Below are positions 22,207-31,694 of a DNA stretch of 41,100 nt, piece after piece. The notes under the pieces are model-generated. The model was not told the DNA's origin and made no database searches. It saw nothing but the letters and a program-made list of their open reading frames with translations. Source of the DNA: Candidatus Latescibacterota bacterium. GTDB lineage: Bacteria; Latescibacterota; UBA2968; UBA8231. Location: positions 1 to 41,100 of the forward strand of contig SLHA01000100.1 in NCBI GenBank assembly GCA_007136405.1, written 5' to 3'. The position numbers and the translations under genes were made by a program. The first letter of the stretch is position 1, and each line of letters opens with the position of its first letter.

Positions 22207-24351
22207 TCATTGCAACACCAGCACCCAATCCGCCGTGGAAGGCGGCTGGAAACAACCGTCCTGACGCGGTCTTGCCTCCTGGCGTGCTGCGGTCCGGGGA
22301 TCGAACCACTGTGCCTGGATACCGTGCTGCAGTTGATCCAGGTCCACCCGCAGCCGACCGCCGTGGGTCACAAAGACCGCCGCGCGTTCGCCCTGTTGCG
22401 ACCGGGTCGCCGCAACGGAGACGTGCTCGCCGGCACCGCTATCCAGACTGGGCAGACCGTTCACCGACGTCCGGGTTGTGCGCAGGCGTATGTCATAGAC
22501 GCGTTCTTCGTGTCCCAGGGTGAAGTTCCGGTGCCCGTGATCGTGCGACAGCGTCACGATCCGGGCAGGGCCGCTCTGGACCGCCGCGGAGGGCGTGATC
22601 CACACCTCCACGGTGAGGGCGTTGGTGGCCTGCAGCGCCGCGATGAGACGGTACGCGGGGTTTTCTGTGGCGATGAGCCCGGAGTCCGTCAACCGCAGGC
22701 CATCTTCTATCCAGGTGACCGCACGGGGATCCACGATGTGCAGGTCGAGAGCAGGCTCGAGGCCGGACATGTCGCGCACCACAGTGCCTGAGCGGGCATC
22801 GTCTGCATCGAAGGCATACCAGGCTTGGAGGCCGGACCGGTGTTGCGGCGCGCTCGCGCCCTGCTGATCGTTGATCTCGTCCGCGTCCAGGGCTCGGTCG
22901 TATATCGCCACGCCATGATAGGTGCCCAGCCAGCCACGGGCGCCCGCGAACTCGTCCCCCAATCCCAGGCGCATCGCCGGGTCCCAGGACGAAAAGTCGC
23001 CGCCCATCTCTCCGGTCGCGACTTCCTCGCCGTCGATGTACAGACGCATCCGGCCGCCCGCATCCCGCGTGTAGACGACGTGGGTGTTCTCGGTCCGGAC
23101 GTAGCGGGGTTCCTGCGCTACCAGTTCGACGAAACCCAGGTCCGGCTCCAGGGCCGGCCAGCCCAATGCCTCCATCAGCGTTCGCATGCTGCTGAGATGG
23201 CCCTGCGCCAAAGGACTGAGACCGATGCCCGCAAGACCTTCCTGGAACTCGTAGCGGCGTTCCGGATCTTCGACCGGATGAGGCCGATGGAAGCGCGCCG
23301 AAGCACAGCCGCCGAGGATGTTGCGCCAGAACCGGCGCACCGATTCGGTTGAGCCCCCCGTACCCTTAAAGGCGTAGATTTTGGTGTTGTTCATCGGGCG
23401 AGGATGATCAGCGGCCAGAGCACGCACTTCCTGAATCCGATTCCAGTGGAGCTGACCCTGCTGCACGTTGTTCTGCGATATCTCCAGAAAAGTGTAGAGA
23501 TCGGGACGGTCGATCAGGTGCCGATGATCGGGCATGGTGATGTCCCCGCTGCGGCGCATGTCGGCGGTTTCGATGCGTTTGCCTGCTTCCCGCGCCCGTC
23601 CGCGGACATAGCGCACCCAGAAATCGCTCCATTCCAGTTCCTCGCCGATCTCGTTGTGCATGCAGTAGAGCACGTGATCGTAGGCGAAGGTGATCGACAG
23701 CAGCTTGTCCACGAAGGCTGTCTGGTACCCGAGCACCAGCGGCCAATCGTCGAGTCCGGGCAGCGTCCGAAAGAAGGGGTGATCGCCCGGCGTGCCTCGA
23801 GGCGGCTGGGTCACGGTGGTAGGCAAGCCGCTCTCTGCCGCCGTGTAGGTCACGTTGTTGTCCGGGTTGAAGGGCTGGTGCGACCAGCCCCCCTGGCTCT
23901 GGTGATCCTCGAAGTAGTCCCACGGATCCCAGATCTCGATCTGGACGATGATGTCGCGCTCCTCGGTAAGTCGGAGAAACCGATCGAGCCGTGTCCAATA
24001 CTCGTCGTTCCACCTCTCGAGGTCGTACAGACCATCCGCGTTCCGGGCAAAGGCCCAGACATTACCTGCGTTCCGGCTGGACATGGTGTTGCGCAGGTAG
24101 TTCCCCCCCACCGAAACCAGCTTGTCCAGGTGTTCCTCGAGGTATGATGGATGATTGAACAGATTGTCCTGCCAACTGCCGCCCAGAAGCAGAACCGGTT
24201 GGCCCTTGTATTGCCAGTAGAACGGGTTTGCCTTCCAGGGTCGGATACGGTCTTCGTCAGCGGCGCATGCCGCGACAGTGACAGACCATCCGATCAGAAC
24301 GGCCGCTACCATGATGGCCGCCAGGGTCGATTGCAGAGTGCACGGTCGCAT
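22207..24351 (-). CDS. Apiosidase-like (DUF4038) glycoside hydrolase with LamG-type segments
   Basis: 714 aa from ATG at 24351 (GGAGG eight bases upstream). Residues 1-30 are a signal peptide or lipoprotein signal (TLAAIMVAAVLIGWSVTVAA then CAADE). The catalytic TIM barrel starts NPFYWQYKGQPVLLLGGSWQ, with NYLRNTMSSRN, VQIEIWDPWDYFED and HNEIGEELEWSDFW (a likely catalytic Glu in the HNEIGEE block), as in DUF4038 apiosidase-like enzymes. A LamG/concanavalin-like segment (RMRLYIDGEEVATGE, GTYHGVAIYDRALDADEIND) interrupts the normal order, followed by a second LamG-like part (ALTVEVWITPSA, RIVTLSHDHGHRNFTLGHE). The end (AAVFVTHGGRLRVDLDQL, QWFDPRTA) is the small beta-domain usual for this family. 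Exported, probably acting on plant or algal glycans. Confidence 0.75.
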   Translation of the reverse strand: MRPCTLQSTLAAIMVAAVLIGWSVTVAACAADEDRIRPWKANPFYWQYKGQPVLLLGGSWQDNLFNHPSYLEEHLDKLVSVGGNYLRNTMSSRNAGNVWAFARNADGLYDLERWNDEYWTRLDRFLRLTEERDIIVQIEIWDPWDYFEDHQSQGGWSHQPFNPDNNVTYTAAESGLPTTVTQPPRGTPGDHPFFRTLPGLDDWPLVLGYQTAFVDKLLSITFAYDHVLYCMHNEIGEELEWSDFWVRYVRGRAREAGKRIETADMRRSGDITMPDHRHLIDRPDLYTFLEISQNNVQQGQLHWNRIQEVRALAADHPRPMNNTKIYAFKGTGGSTESVRRFWRNILGGCASARFHRPHPVEDPERRYEFQEGLAGIGLSPLAQGHLSSMRTLMEALGWPALEPDLGFVELVAQEPRYVRTENTHVVYTRDAGGRMRLYIDGEEVATGEMGGDFSSWDPAMRLGLGDEFAGARGWLGTYHGVAIYDRALDADEINDQQGASAPQHRSGLQAWYAFDADDARSGTVVRDMSGLEPALDLHIVDPRAVTWIEDGLRLTDSGLIATENPAYRLIAALQATNALTVEVWITPSAAVQSGPARIVTLSHDHGHRNFTLGHEERVYDIRLRTTRTSVNGLPSLDSGAGEHVSVAATRSQQGERAAVFVTHGGRLRVDLDQLQHGIQAQWFDPRTAARQEARPRQDGCFQPPSTADWVLVLQ

Positions 24352-24496
24352 GGTGTCATCCTCCATTTCGACAGATTGCACAGTACGACTTCGATCCCCT
24401 TGCTGCCGGTGTGCCGAGTTGGAGCTTGACCGGCTGCCCTTCCAGGCCGTACCGCTCTCCACCGCCTCGACCTACCGGAACCACCGCACCAGTACC

Positions 24497-24552
24497 TTGA
24501 CGCATGCGTGTATTTCTGGATACATACAGCAGAGGGTCGTTTAGTTTGTCAA
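24497..24552. promoter_or_regulatory. Back-to-back promoter region with TGTAT-N6-ATACA operator, copy 1
   Basis: Plus strand: TTGACG at 24497-24502, 18-bp spacer, TACATA at 24521-24526. Minus strand, toward the hydrolase gene: TTGACA at 24552-24547 with TGTATG at 24528-24523. An inverted repeat, TGTAT (24509-24513) and ATACA (24520-24524), overlaps both -10 regions. The plus-strand part recurs at 26662-26690. The promoter assignment is by consensus similarity only. Confidence 0.5.
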
Positions 24553-24617
24553 CAGTCTCAGGCACGACCGGAACACGACGCCTGTGTCCGTTGGGACATC
24601 CAATCGTCGAACCGGCC

Positions 24618-24902
24618 ATGGAGCAGCTCGAAAGCGACAGCAAGACGGTCTTCCTCTTTCGCATCAACGAGCAGGTGGCCGGCGTGATCGCTGTCGGCGA
24701 CATGGTGAAACCTGGATCCAAAGACGCCAACGCCCGGCTGCACACCATGGGCCTGAAGACCGTGATGAACAACGGCGACAACGACGCACCGGCACTGAAA
24801 CAGGCCGACGTGGGCATCGCCATCGGCGCCGGCGCCGACGTGGCCATCGAAGCGGCTGACGTCACCCTCGTCCGCGACGACCTCAGCGCGGTGGAGAAAC
24901 GC
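24618..24902 (+). pseudogene. Relic of a CopA-like P-type ATPase hinge region
   Basis: The frame reads MEQLESDSKTVFLF, QVAGVIAVGDMVKPGSKDAN and LHTMGLKTVMNNGDNDAPAL, then ADVGIAIGAGADVAIEAADV and TLVRDDLSAV. These are the actuator-to-hinge HAD motifs of heavy-metal P1B ATPases. The normal TGDN loop and the GDGINDAPAL hinge, usually about 75 residues apart, are fused into GDNDAPAL, so the segment between them is deleted in frame. DKTGT, the metal-binding domain and all membrane helices are absent. A non-functional fragment about 60 bp upstream of the SppA-like gene. Confidence 0.8.
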
Positions 24903-24961
24903 CCGCTGTGTGCCCATCGAGGAGAGAGTTTCGCCCATGCTGCAATGCTCAGAGGTGATAC

Positions 24962-26587
24962 ATGCGGTACGCTGAGATAGAACTGAAGGGAGCCTATCGA
25001 GAAATCGGGCCCCAGATCCCAGGCCTCGAGAATCTCTTCGCGGAAAAGAGCTTTCAGCTCGATCACTTCTTCGAGCGCGTCCACCGAATCTCTCGGAGCC
25101 GGCGTGTACGGCGCGTGCTGGTGCGGCGCTTCGATCGGTTCTCTCCTCCCCCGTTCGCCGCGCTCGAAGAGATCCGTTCGGGACTCCAGAGACTCACGGA
25201 GGCCGGGAAGGAAGTGTATTATTATTCGCCCGAGTACGAGCAGTTCGACTGCGTCCTTGCGTCGGCCTGCAAGCACAGGCTCATCCATCCTATGGGTACA
25301 GTCTCGTTCTTGGGCATCGCTGCACCGGGCCTGTTCTTCAAGCGCTTCCTCGACAAGCACGAGATCGGTGTGGAGGTCATCAGGCGAGGTCGCTACAAGA
25401 GCGCAGCCGATTCTTTTCGAGCCGAGGAACACGACGCGTACTCTCGCGAACAGCTTCAATACATGCTAGATGGAGCCGTCGAATCGATGCGAGAGATGAT
25501 TAGCAAATCTCCCATCACCTCCAGAGCCTCGGGGACGATCTTCGAAGAGATGCTCGACGGGCGCGTTTATACTGCGCCCCATGCGAAACAAACCGGACTC
25601 GTAGACAACCTGATCACGATCAACGAGCTTACTGCCGGGTGGAGGAAGGAGAAGGTGAAGAAGCACGCGGTGAAACTGCGCGGACGCTTCGGCAGAGGTC
25701 CGCGTATCGCGGTTCTTGTCTTCGAAGGGTTCATCATCGATGGCGATTCGAGGCACATTCCATGGTTAGGGCAAGCAATCGGTGACCGGTCCATGGCCAA
25801 GTCCATACGCGCTCTGAGAGAAAACCGACATGTAAAAGCGGTAGTCTTCAGGGTCAACAGCGGGGGAGGATCCGCTCTCGCCAGCGAGAGCATCCAGCAG
25901 GAACTCGCCCTGTTGCACAAAACCAAGCCACTCGTCATTTCCATGGGTCCGGTGGCCGGTAGCGGGGGGTACTGGATCTCGACGACCGGGCGCCAGGTAA
26001 TCGCCTCGCCTACTACCATTACCGGATCGATAGGCGTGGTGTCTTCTTTCTTCGATATTTCGAAATTGCTGGTCAAATACGGCATCACCATCGACAGCAT
26101 CAAGAGCGGTGAGCTTTCGGATTTCGGATCGACACTCCGAGGCCTTACGGACCAGGAACGCGCAACTATCGATGGTGTGGTCGAGTTCCTGTACCAGGGC
26201 TTCGTCCAACGTGTTGCAACTGCCCGCGGCATGACTCCGGACAGGGTACACGAGCTCGGAGAGGGACGGGTATGGCTTGGAAACGACGCCCACCGACATG
26301 GGCTGGTGGACGAATTGGGCGGCCTCCATATGGCGATAAACCACGCCAAGGCCGCGTTAAAGACCAACAAGGCACGGGTATCATTCGGGCCCAAACTATC
26401 TTTCATCTCCAATCTTTCTCCCAGAAGAAGCTCGATAGAGGCTGAATGGCCGCCCACATTACCATTGGTCGAGTTCACACGGGAGCTGGGCTTGCGACTG
26501 TGCGGCAACGAACAGGCGCCTGGCGCGAGCCCCCTCGCCATCGCTCGAGCGTGTCTGACATTGCACGGCAAGCCCTTCTTCTGGTGA
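24962..26587 (+). CDS. sppA: SppA-like signal peptide peptidase, S49 family, double-domain form
   Basis: 541 aa from ATG at 24962 with AGAGGTG upstream. The length and two tandem domains match the 67-kDa SppA type. The general-base Lys is Lys146 in RGRYKSAADSF and the nucleophile Ser334 in GPVAGSGGYW. FRVNSGGGSALASES, TTITGSIGVVSSFFDISK and GRVWLGNDAHRHGLVDELGG are conserved family blocks. Unlike E. coli SppA there is no N-terminal membrane anchor: the protein begins directly with MRYAEIELKGAY. It may be a cytoplasmic or peripherally bound form. SppA degrades signal-peptide remnants. It lies upstream of tamB in the same direction, separated by the second TGTAT-N5-ATACA element. Confidence 0.88.
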   Translation: MRYAEIELKGAYREIGPQIPGLENLFAEKSFQLDHFFERVHRISRSRRVRRVLVRRFDRFSPPPFAALEEIRSGLQRLTEAGKEVYYYSPEYEQFDCVLASACKHRLIHPMGTVSFLGIAAPGLFFKRFLDKHEIGVEVIRRGRYKSAADSFRAEEHDAYSREQLQYMLDGAVESMREMISKSPITSRASGTIFEEMLDGRVYTAPHAKQTGLVDNLITINELTAGWRKEKVKKHAVKLRGRFGRGPRIAVLVFEGFIIDGDSRHIPWLGQAIGDRSMAKSIRALRENRHVKAVVFRVNSGGGSALASESIQQELALLHKTKPLVISMGPVAGSGGYWISTTGRQVIASPTTITGSIGVVSSFFDISKLLVKYGITIDSIKSGELSDFGSTLRGLTDQERATIDGVVEFLYQGFVQRVATARGMTPDRVHELGEGRVWLGNDAHRHGLVDELGGLHMAINHAKAALKTNKARVSFGPKLSFISNLSPRRSSIEAEWPPTLPLVEFTRELGLRLCGNEQAPGASPLAIARACLTLHGKPFFW

Positions 26588-26661
26588 AGTCCTCACCTCC
26601 CGCCGGTCGACGCGTGGCCACCGCCTCTCGCCCAGCCTACTCCCAGAAACATGTCAGGACC

Positions 26662-26690
26662 TTGACGAATGCTTGTATTTCCCATACATA
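26662..26690 (+). promoter_or_regulatory. Promoter-operator element, copy 2, upstream of tamB
   Basis: TTGACG (26662-26667), a 17-bp spacer and TACATA (26685-26690). Within it lies the inverted repeat TGTAT (26674-26678) and ATACA (26684-26688). The sequence around it (ACCTTGACGAATGCTTGTAT) differs at only a few positions from the copy at 24497. It is about 95 bp upstream of the tamB start. Confidence 0.55.
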
Positions 26691-26785
26691 TCCTTTGCCA
26701 GTACGGGCCCAGCCTGGATATTTCGCTTCACCGGAGAACAATACAAGGCATCCTCTGAACCTCGAATAGCGGGCTTCAATCTATC

Positions 26786-29700
26786 ATGCGCAGATTGATC
26801 AAATTTTCTGTGTCGATCCTAGGAGCAACATTTATAGTGCTGCTCCTTACTGCAATATCTCTGCATACGTCCTTCGTTCAAAACGCCATTGCAAGACGTC
26901 TTGTGCGCCATATATCAATTCAACTAGATACTGTAATAGAAATCGACTATATACGAGTATTTTTTCCACGATATATCCATGTAAGCGGCTTGTATGTAGA
27001 AGATCTTAAACAGGATACACTCTGGTATAGTGAGACCATAGACATTGAGCTCGACATGCTGGCCCTGCTCAGAAAGCGTCTTAGTATATACTCTTTGTCT
27101 ATGGAAAACGTTAATACCCGCATAACACGCTCACAATACGAAGAATACTTCAACTATCAGTTTATCGTGGAGTCTCTTATACCAGAAGAACCAGTAGAAC
27201 CGTATGTCATTTCAGTGTATGATCTGTATCTAAGAGATGTGGATTTACGCTATTTTGATGAACATGAGGGTGATGAGATAACCCTGAACCTTGAGTTGCT
27301 ATCTCTAGAGATGGACTTATTTGATTTAGAGAATTTGCATTTTTCGTTCGAACTACTGGATATCCATGGAGTACATACCAATATAGTGCAATCAAAACCG
27401 CCCGAGCGTGGTAACGATGAGGTGATTTTGCCCACAGATTTGAGTGTCTCTGCTGCTAGGCTAGGACTACACGATTTTGATCTGGTATACCATAATCGGT
27501 ACAGCGGCGACCATATTCGATTAAATCTATCTGAACTTGCCATACAGGATTTGTATTCTATTGTACTGCATGAGTCGATCGAAGTCTCGTCTTTCGATGT
27601 GTCAGGTGCGGAGGTTGAGATTCGATTGCCATCTAACGACAATGACAGCCAAATTGATGAAGGTATCGATTTTTCCAATCTGCGTATCTGCAATCTCAAT
27701 ATCTATGTAGATAATTTAATGTACAGAGAAAAGCAGATATCAACAGACTTTCTGTCAGTTTCTCTACATGAACATAGTGGTCTCACTCTGGATGGACTGG
27801 CTGCTCGTGTCCATCTTTCAGATACCTCTGCACGGTTCGATAGCTTGCGTATCAATACCGGTTTTTCGCGTATACAGGGTGATTTTCATGCCCAATATCC
27901 CGCGCTCGAAATCGCACTCGATAACCCTGGTATTATTTTTATTGATCTTTCTTTGCGCGAATCTTATTTCGGTTTCGACGATGCGCTGTTATTGTATCCA
28001 CAATTGAGTCATTCGGTACCTTTTTATGAAGACACCGGCCTGACGATATGGGCATCAGTCAAGGGAGATATCGATTCCCTAGTGATAGACAATCTCGAAG
28101 CCTATTTTCTCGAATCTACCTATCTGAACCTACATGGTAATATAACTGGCATTACCGATTTGGTTCACGCTGTTTTCAACGTAAATATCGTCGAGTTCAC
28201 AAGCGGGAAAGACGATTTCCACGTGTTATTTTGCTCTGATGAGCTTCCTTTGAACATAAAATTTCCTCCTTCAGTTGTAATCTCCGGAACTTACACAGGT
28301 TCGATATATGCATTTGACACAGAGCTTGATTTGCTTACGACTTTCGGTTCCGTCACTGCCAAGATGAAGGTGGATATTGTAGAAACAGAGAACTATAATG
28401 TGACTCTTGCTGCAACTCGATTCGACCTTGGTAAACTTCTCGATATCGAAGAAACTGTAGGTGCAGTTTCCTTCACTGCTTCCGTTGACGGAAGCGGTTT
28501 TGACATCGCATCTATCGATTCTGCTTTCGATATGATCATCGAAGATATGTACCTGTTGGGCTATAACTACAACGGTATCGGTATCGAGGCATCGATCAGA
28601 GACAAGCGTTTTACTTGGACCGTCGGCTCTCAGGATCCCAATCTCAGGTTTGCTTTCGACGGCGACCTTGTGTTTGCTGATGAAGGACCCATCCTCTCAT
28701 TGGCCCTTGACTTGGAATATGCAGGTTTTCATGCACTTACTTGGCTCGAGGACGACATTACGGCTCAGGGGATGCTTTGGTGCGATTTACGTGGCACATC
28801 GTTGCAGCTGTTTGAGGGCAAACTCGTTGTCCAGGACGTTATCATTACCAACGACTCGAGCCCTCTTGTAATCGACTCGCTCATTGTTACTGCCATTAGA
28901 AAACCGACATATCACCAGATTACCATACGATCAGAGATCGTTGAAGCATCATACGAGGGCAATATCGATATTGTCGATCTACCGGTGTTGATGATGTCCC
29001 ATGTCGATCGGTATTTTTCCATACCTCACGAGGAAACCGTAGAATTGGCGTTAGACCCGGAATTCGAGTTCAGCATTCGCCTTCTACAGCCCGAATTGAT
29101 CACAGACATATTGCTTCCCGACCTTAACGACGTATTACCTGCTCAGATAGAGGGTGTATATCAAGGTGAGCCAATGCGACTCTACCTAGGGGTCGATATA
29201 CCGTCCTTTTCATATCGGAATTATGCCATCGATTCGCTTACCTTTCATATTGAGTCTGATAGATATCAAATAGAGTACAGTATACAGACATCAAGCATTA
29301 ATATTTCGGGTTTACGACTTGACCACACTGTAATACGTGGCACAATTTCAGATGATATCATTACCAATAGTATTACCGTACATGACAAAGATCGTAATCC
29401 CGTATTTTCAGTCGCAGGTCTACTGGAGGTCGACGACGCGTTATTTACATGCAGATTGTTACCGGATACTCTAGTTATCAACTATGAGCAATGGAGTGTA
29501 CACGAAGACAATTATATTCGCTTTGGGCCGGGGTATCTGTTCGTTGACAATCTCCGCTTGAGTAAGAATGATAGTCGTGTAGTCATCCTCAGTATTGATG
29601 ATGATACACGAGCGCCCCCAGTGGAAATCAACGTGCATAAATTCGATTTATCTTCTGCCGCACCATGGCTACCAAATGGAGATTATTTACTGGATGGCTC

Positions 29701-31603
29701 CATCGACATTGAAGCCCATGTTACCAATTTGTTGAGCGATGTACATTTCGATGTTGAAGCATTGATCGATAACCTGATATTCAACGGAAGCGCCGTAGGA
29801 AATGTCGGTGTATCGGTAGTTGGAAGGACACATCATCGGTATGACCTCGAGGTAAATTTAGTAAGACATGGCAACCAACTACATGCCAGGGGTTATATAC
29901 TTACCGCCCAGGGTGCAGAGGATATGGATATCGAGGTCGATATACAAAATATCAATCTCGCATCTATGGAGGGTTTCGCGATGGGCCAGGTGACAGATAT
30001 GGATGGTTCCATAACGGGCCATCTACACATGTCAGGCTCCCTCATCGCGCCCAATATAGACGGTTTTTTGAGGTTCCAAGATGCGTTGTTCACAATCACT
30101 GCTGTCAACACCAGATTGCGTTTGGCGGATGAAGTTGTCGAGTTTGACAATAACAGCATTGTCTTTCGTGAAGTTGCGCTCTTTGATTCTCGCAACAATA
30201 GTGCCATTATCAACGGCAATTTGCATATCATTGATTTTAGCGAACATCGATATGAGCTCGATATCGTTTCAACGGATTTCATGTTGATGGATTTACATAA
30301 GGATGACCATGAATTATTCTTTGGTCGAATTATTATCGACAGTGATATTCGTGTGCGCGGATCATCCTATTTACCGGTTGTAAACGCAGATGTCGGTTTA
30401 AAGGAGGGAACCGACCTGACGGTCATCGTACCATTCCTCGATCCTGTGGTTATCGAACGCGAGGGAATCGTTGAGTTTGTTGTAATGAACGAAGACCACG
30501 AGTCTGTAGATCGGCTTCATGATGAAGTAGCGCCTGCCCAGAAATCGATTCAGGGTATCGATCTATCCGCGAATATAGATGTTGATTCAGAGACGAGAGT
30601 CCAAATTGTAATTGATGAACAAGCAGGCGACTACCTCTCTATACGTGGAGGTGGAGTTTTGATCTTCGGCATTGACACAACTGGTCTGTTGACCCTTGCC
30701 GGTCGATATGAGCTTATGGATGGTTATTACCAGATGACATTTTACGAGGTGGCGCGGCGCCGCTTTGATATCAGACCGGGAAGTAACATTGTTTGGACGG
30801 GAGATCCTTTTGATGCCGAAGTGGATATCAATGCATACTGTACTGTCTGGGCCCAGACATCGGATCTTCTGGAAGATTATACCACGGACGCTAGACAGAC
30901 AGAATTTAGACGCTTACTCCCCTACGAAGTCATATTGTATGTAGAAGGTTACCTCCTAGGTCCCGATATCCGTTTTGCCATCGATATGCCACAAGAGCAC
31001 CGTGGCGCACTGGGCGGCATTCCCTATGAGCACATACAGATGATCAACGAAAACGAAACGGAGCGTATCAAGCAGGTCTTTTCGTTACTTGTTTTGAACA
31101 GATTTTTGCCCGAAAACCCATTCGATCTTGGAGAAGGTCCTGGTATAACCTCTACGGCAAGAACCAGCGCAAGTCGTCTACTTACACAGCAACTCAATGT
31201 TTTGAGCAGGCGATACGTCCGTGGCTTAGATATCCGTTTTGATGTTGAATCATACGAAGTGTTCACTGAGGAAGGGCCTGAGGGTCGCACCGAACTGGAG
31301 CTTCAGGTGTCACGGCGCTTTCTGGATGATCGCATTATTGTTGAGATCGGTGGAGAATTCGATCTCGAAGGAGAGCGGGCTCAGGCCGCAGAATTGGCAG
31401 ATATCGCCGCAGATATCTCTATCGATTTCATGATAACCGAAGATGGCCGCTACCGTGTCCGGGGTTTCAGGAAGACTGAACTCGGTACCGTTGGCGAGGG
31501 CGAAATAATATCTACGGGTTTGTCACTCTTATATGTCCGTGATTATGCTCGCTTGGCGAATCTTTACCGGACTCCACGTGCAGTTTCACGCGATCCGGAT
31601 TGA
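26786..31603 (+). CDS. tamB: TamB-like inner-membrane translocation/assembly protein
   Basis: 1605 aa from ATG at 26786; no clear SD. An N-terminal membrane anchor (residues 7-27, VSILGATFIVLLLTAISLHT) precedes about 1100 residues of AsmA/TamB-like repetitive beta-strand sequence. The C-terminal TamB (DUF490) domain begins near residue 1150, with the hallmark YELMDGYYQMTFYEVARRRF and NIVWTGDPFDAEVDINAY. TamB forms a long hydrophobic groove across the periplasm and works with an outer-membrane Omp85 protein in protein or lipid delivery. In Bacteroidota the partner is the lipoprotein TamL, encoded 91 bp downstream here. Sampled lines are near 35-45% G+C, well below the left half of the window, suggesting different ancestry. 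Confidence 0.93.
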   Translation: MRRLIKFSVSILGATFIVLLLTAISLHTSFVQNAIARRLVRHISIQLDTVIEIDYIRVFFPRYIHVSGLYVEDLKQDTLWYSETIDIELDMLALLRKRLSIYSLSMENVNTRITRSQYEEYFNYQFIVESLIPEEPVEPYVISVYDLYLRDVDLRYFDEHEGDEITLNLELLSLEMDLFDLENLHFSFELLDIHGVHTNIVQSKPPERGNDEVILPTDLSVSAARLGLHDFDLVYHNRYSGDHIRLNLSELAIQDLYSIVLHESIEVSSFDVSGAEVEIRLPSNDNDSQIDEGIDFSNLRICNLNIYVDNLMYREKQISTDFLSVSLHEHSGLTLDGLAARVHLSDTSARFDSLRINTGFSRIQGDFHAQYPALEIALDNPGIIFIDLSLRESYFGFDDALLLYPQLSHSVPFYEDTGLTIWASVKGDIDSLVIDNLEAYFLESTYLNLHGNITGITDLVHAVFNVNIVEFTSGKDDFHVLFCSDELPLNIKFPPSVVISGTYTGSIYAFDTELDLLTTFGSVTAKMKVDIVETENYNVTLAATRFDLGKLLDIEETVGAVSFTASVDGSGFDIASIDSAFDMIIEDMYLLGYNYNGIGIEASIRDKRFTWTVGSQDPNLRFAFDGDLVFADEGPILSLALDLEYAGFHALTWLEDDITAQGMLWCDLRGTSLQLFEGKLVVQDVIITNDSSPLVIDSLIVTAIRKPTYHQITIRSEIVEASYEGNIDIVDLPVLMMSHVDRYFSIPHEETVELALDPEFEFSIRLLQPELITDILLPDLNDVLPAQIEGVYQGEPMRLYLGVDIPSFSYRNYAIDSLTFHIESDRYQIEYSIQTSSINISGLRLDHTVIRGTISDDIITNSITVHDKDRNPVFSVAGLLEVDDALFTCRLLPDTLVINYEQWSVHEDNYIRFGPGYLFVDNLRLSKNDSRVVILSIDDDTRAPPVEINVHKFDLSSAAPWLPNGDYLLDGSIDIEAHVTNLLSDVHFDVEALIDNLIFNGSAVGNVGVSVVGRTHHRYDLEVNLVRHGNQLHARGYILTAQGAEDMDIEVDIQNINLASMEGFAMGQVTDMDGSITGHLHMSGSLIAPNIDGFLRFQDALFTITAVNTRLRLADEVVEFDNNSIVFREVALFDSRNNSAIINGNLHIIDFSEHRYELDIVSTDFMLMDLHKDDHELFFGRIIIDSDIRVRGSSYLPVVNADVGLKEGTDLTVIVPFLDPVVIEREGIVEFVVMNEDHESVDRLHDEVAPAQKSIQGIDLSANIDVDSETRVQIVIDEQAGDYLSIRGGGVLIFGIDTTGLLTLAGRYELMDGYYQMTFYEVARRRFDIRPGSNIVWTGDPFDAEVDINAYCTVWAQTSDLLEDYTTDARQTEFRRLLPYEVILYVEGYLLGPDIRFAIDMPQEHRGALGGIPYEHIQMINENETERIKQVFSLLVLNRFLPENPFDLGEGPGITSTARTSASRLLTQQLNVLSRRYVRGLDIRFDVESYEVFTEEGPEGRTELELQVSRRFLDDRIIVEIGGEFDLEGERAQAAELADIAADISIDFMITEDGRYRVRGFRKTELGTVGEGEIISTGLSLLYVRDYARLANLYRTPRAVSRDPD

Positions 31604-31694
31604 GGTTAGAGTAACATCGTGTGCACAAGGTGGTGCCGGCCATGTATGTTTGTTGATTATTTACCTCCCGGCTGCATTCTAAGAATTTTTCATT

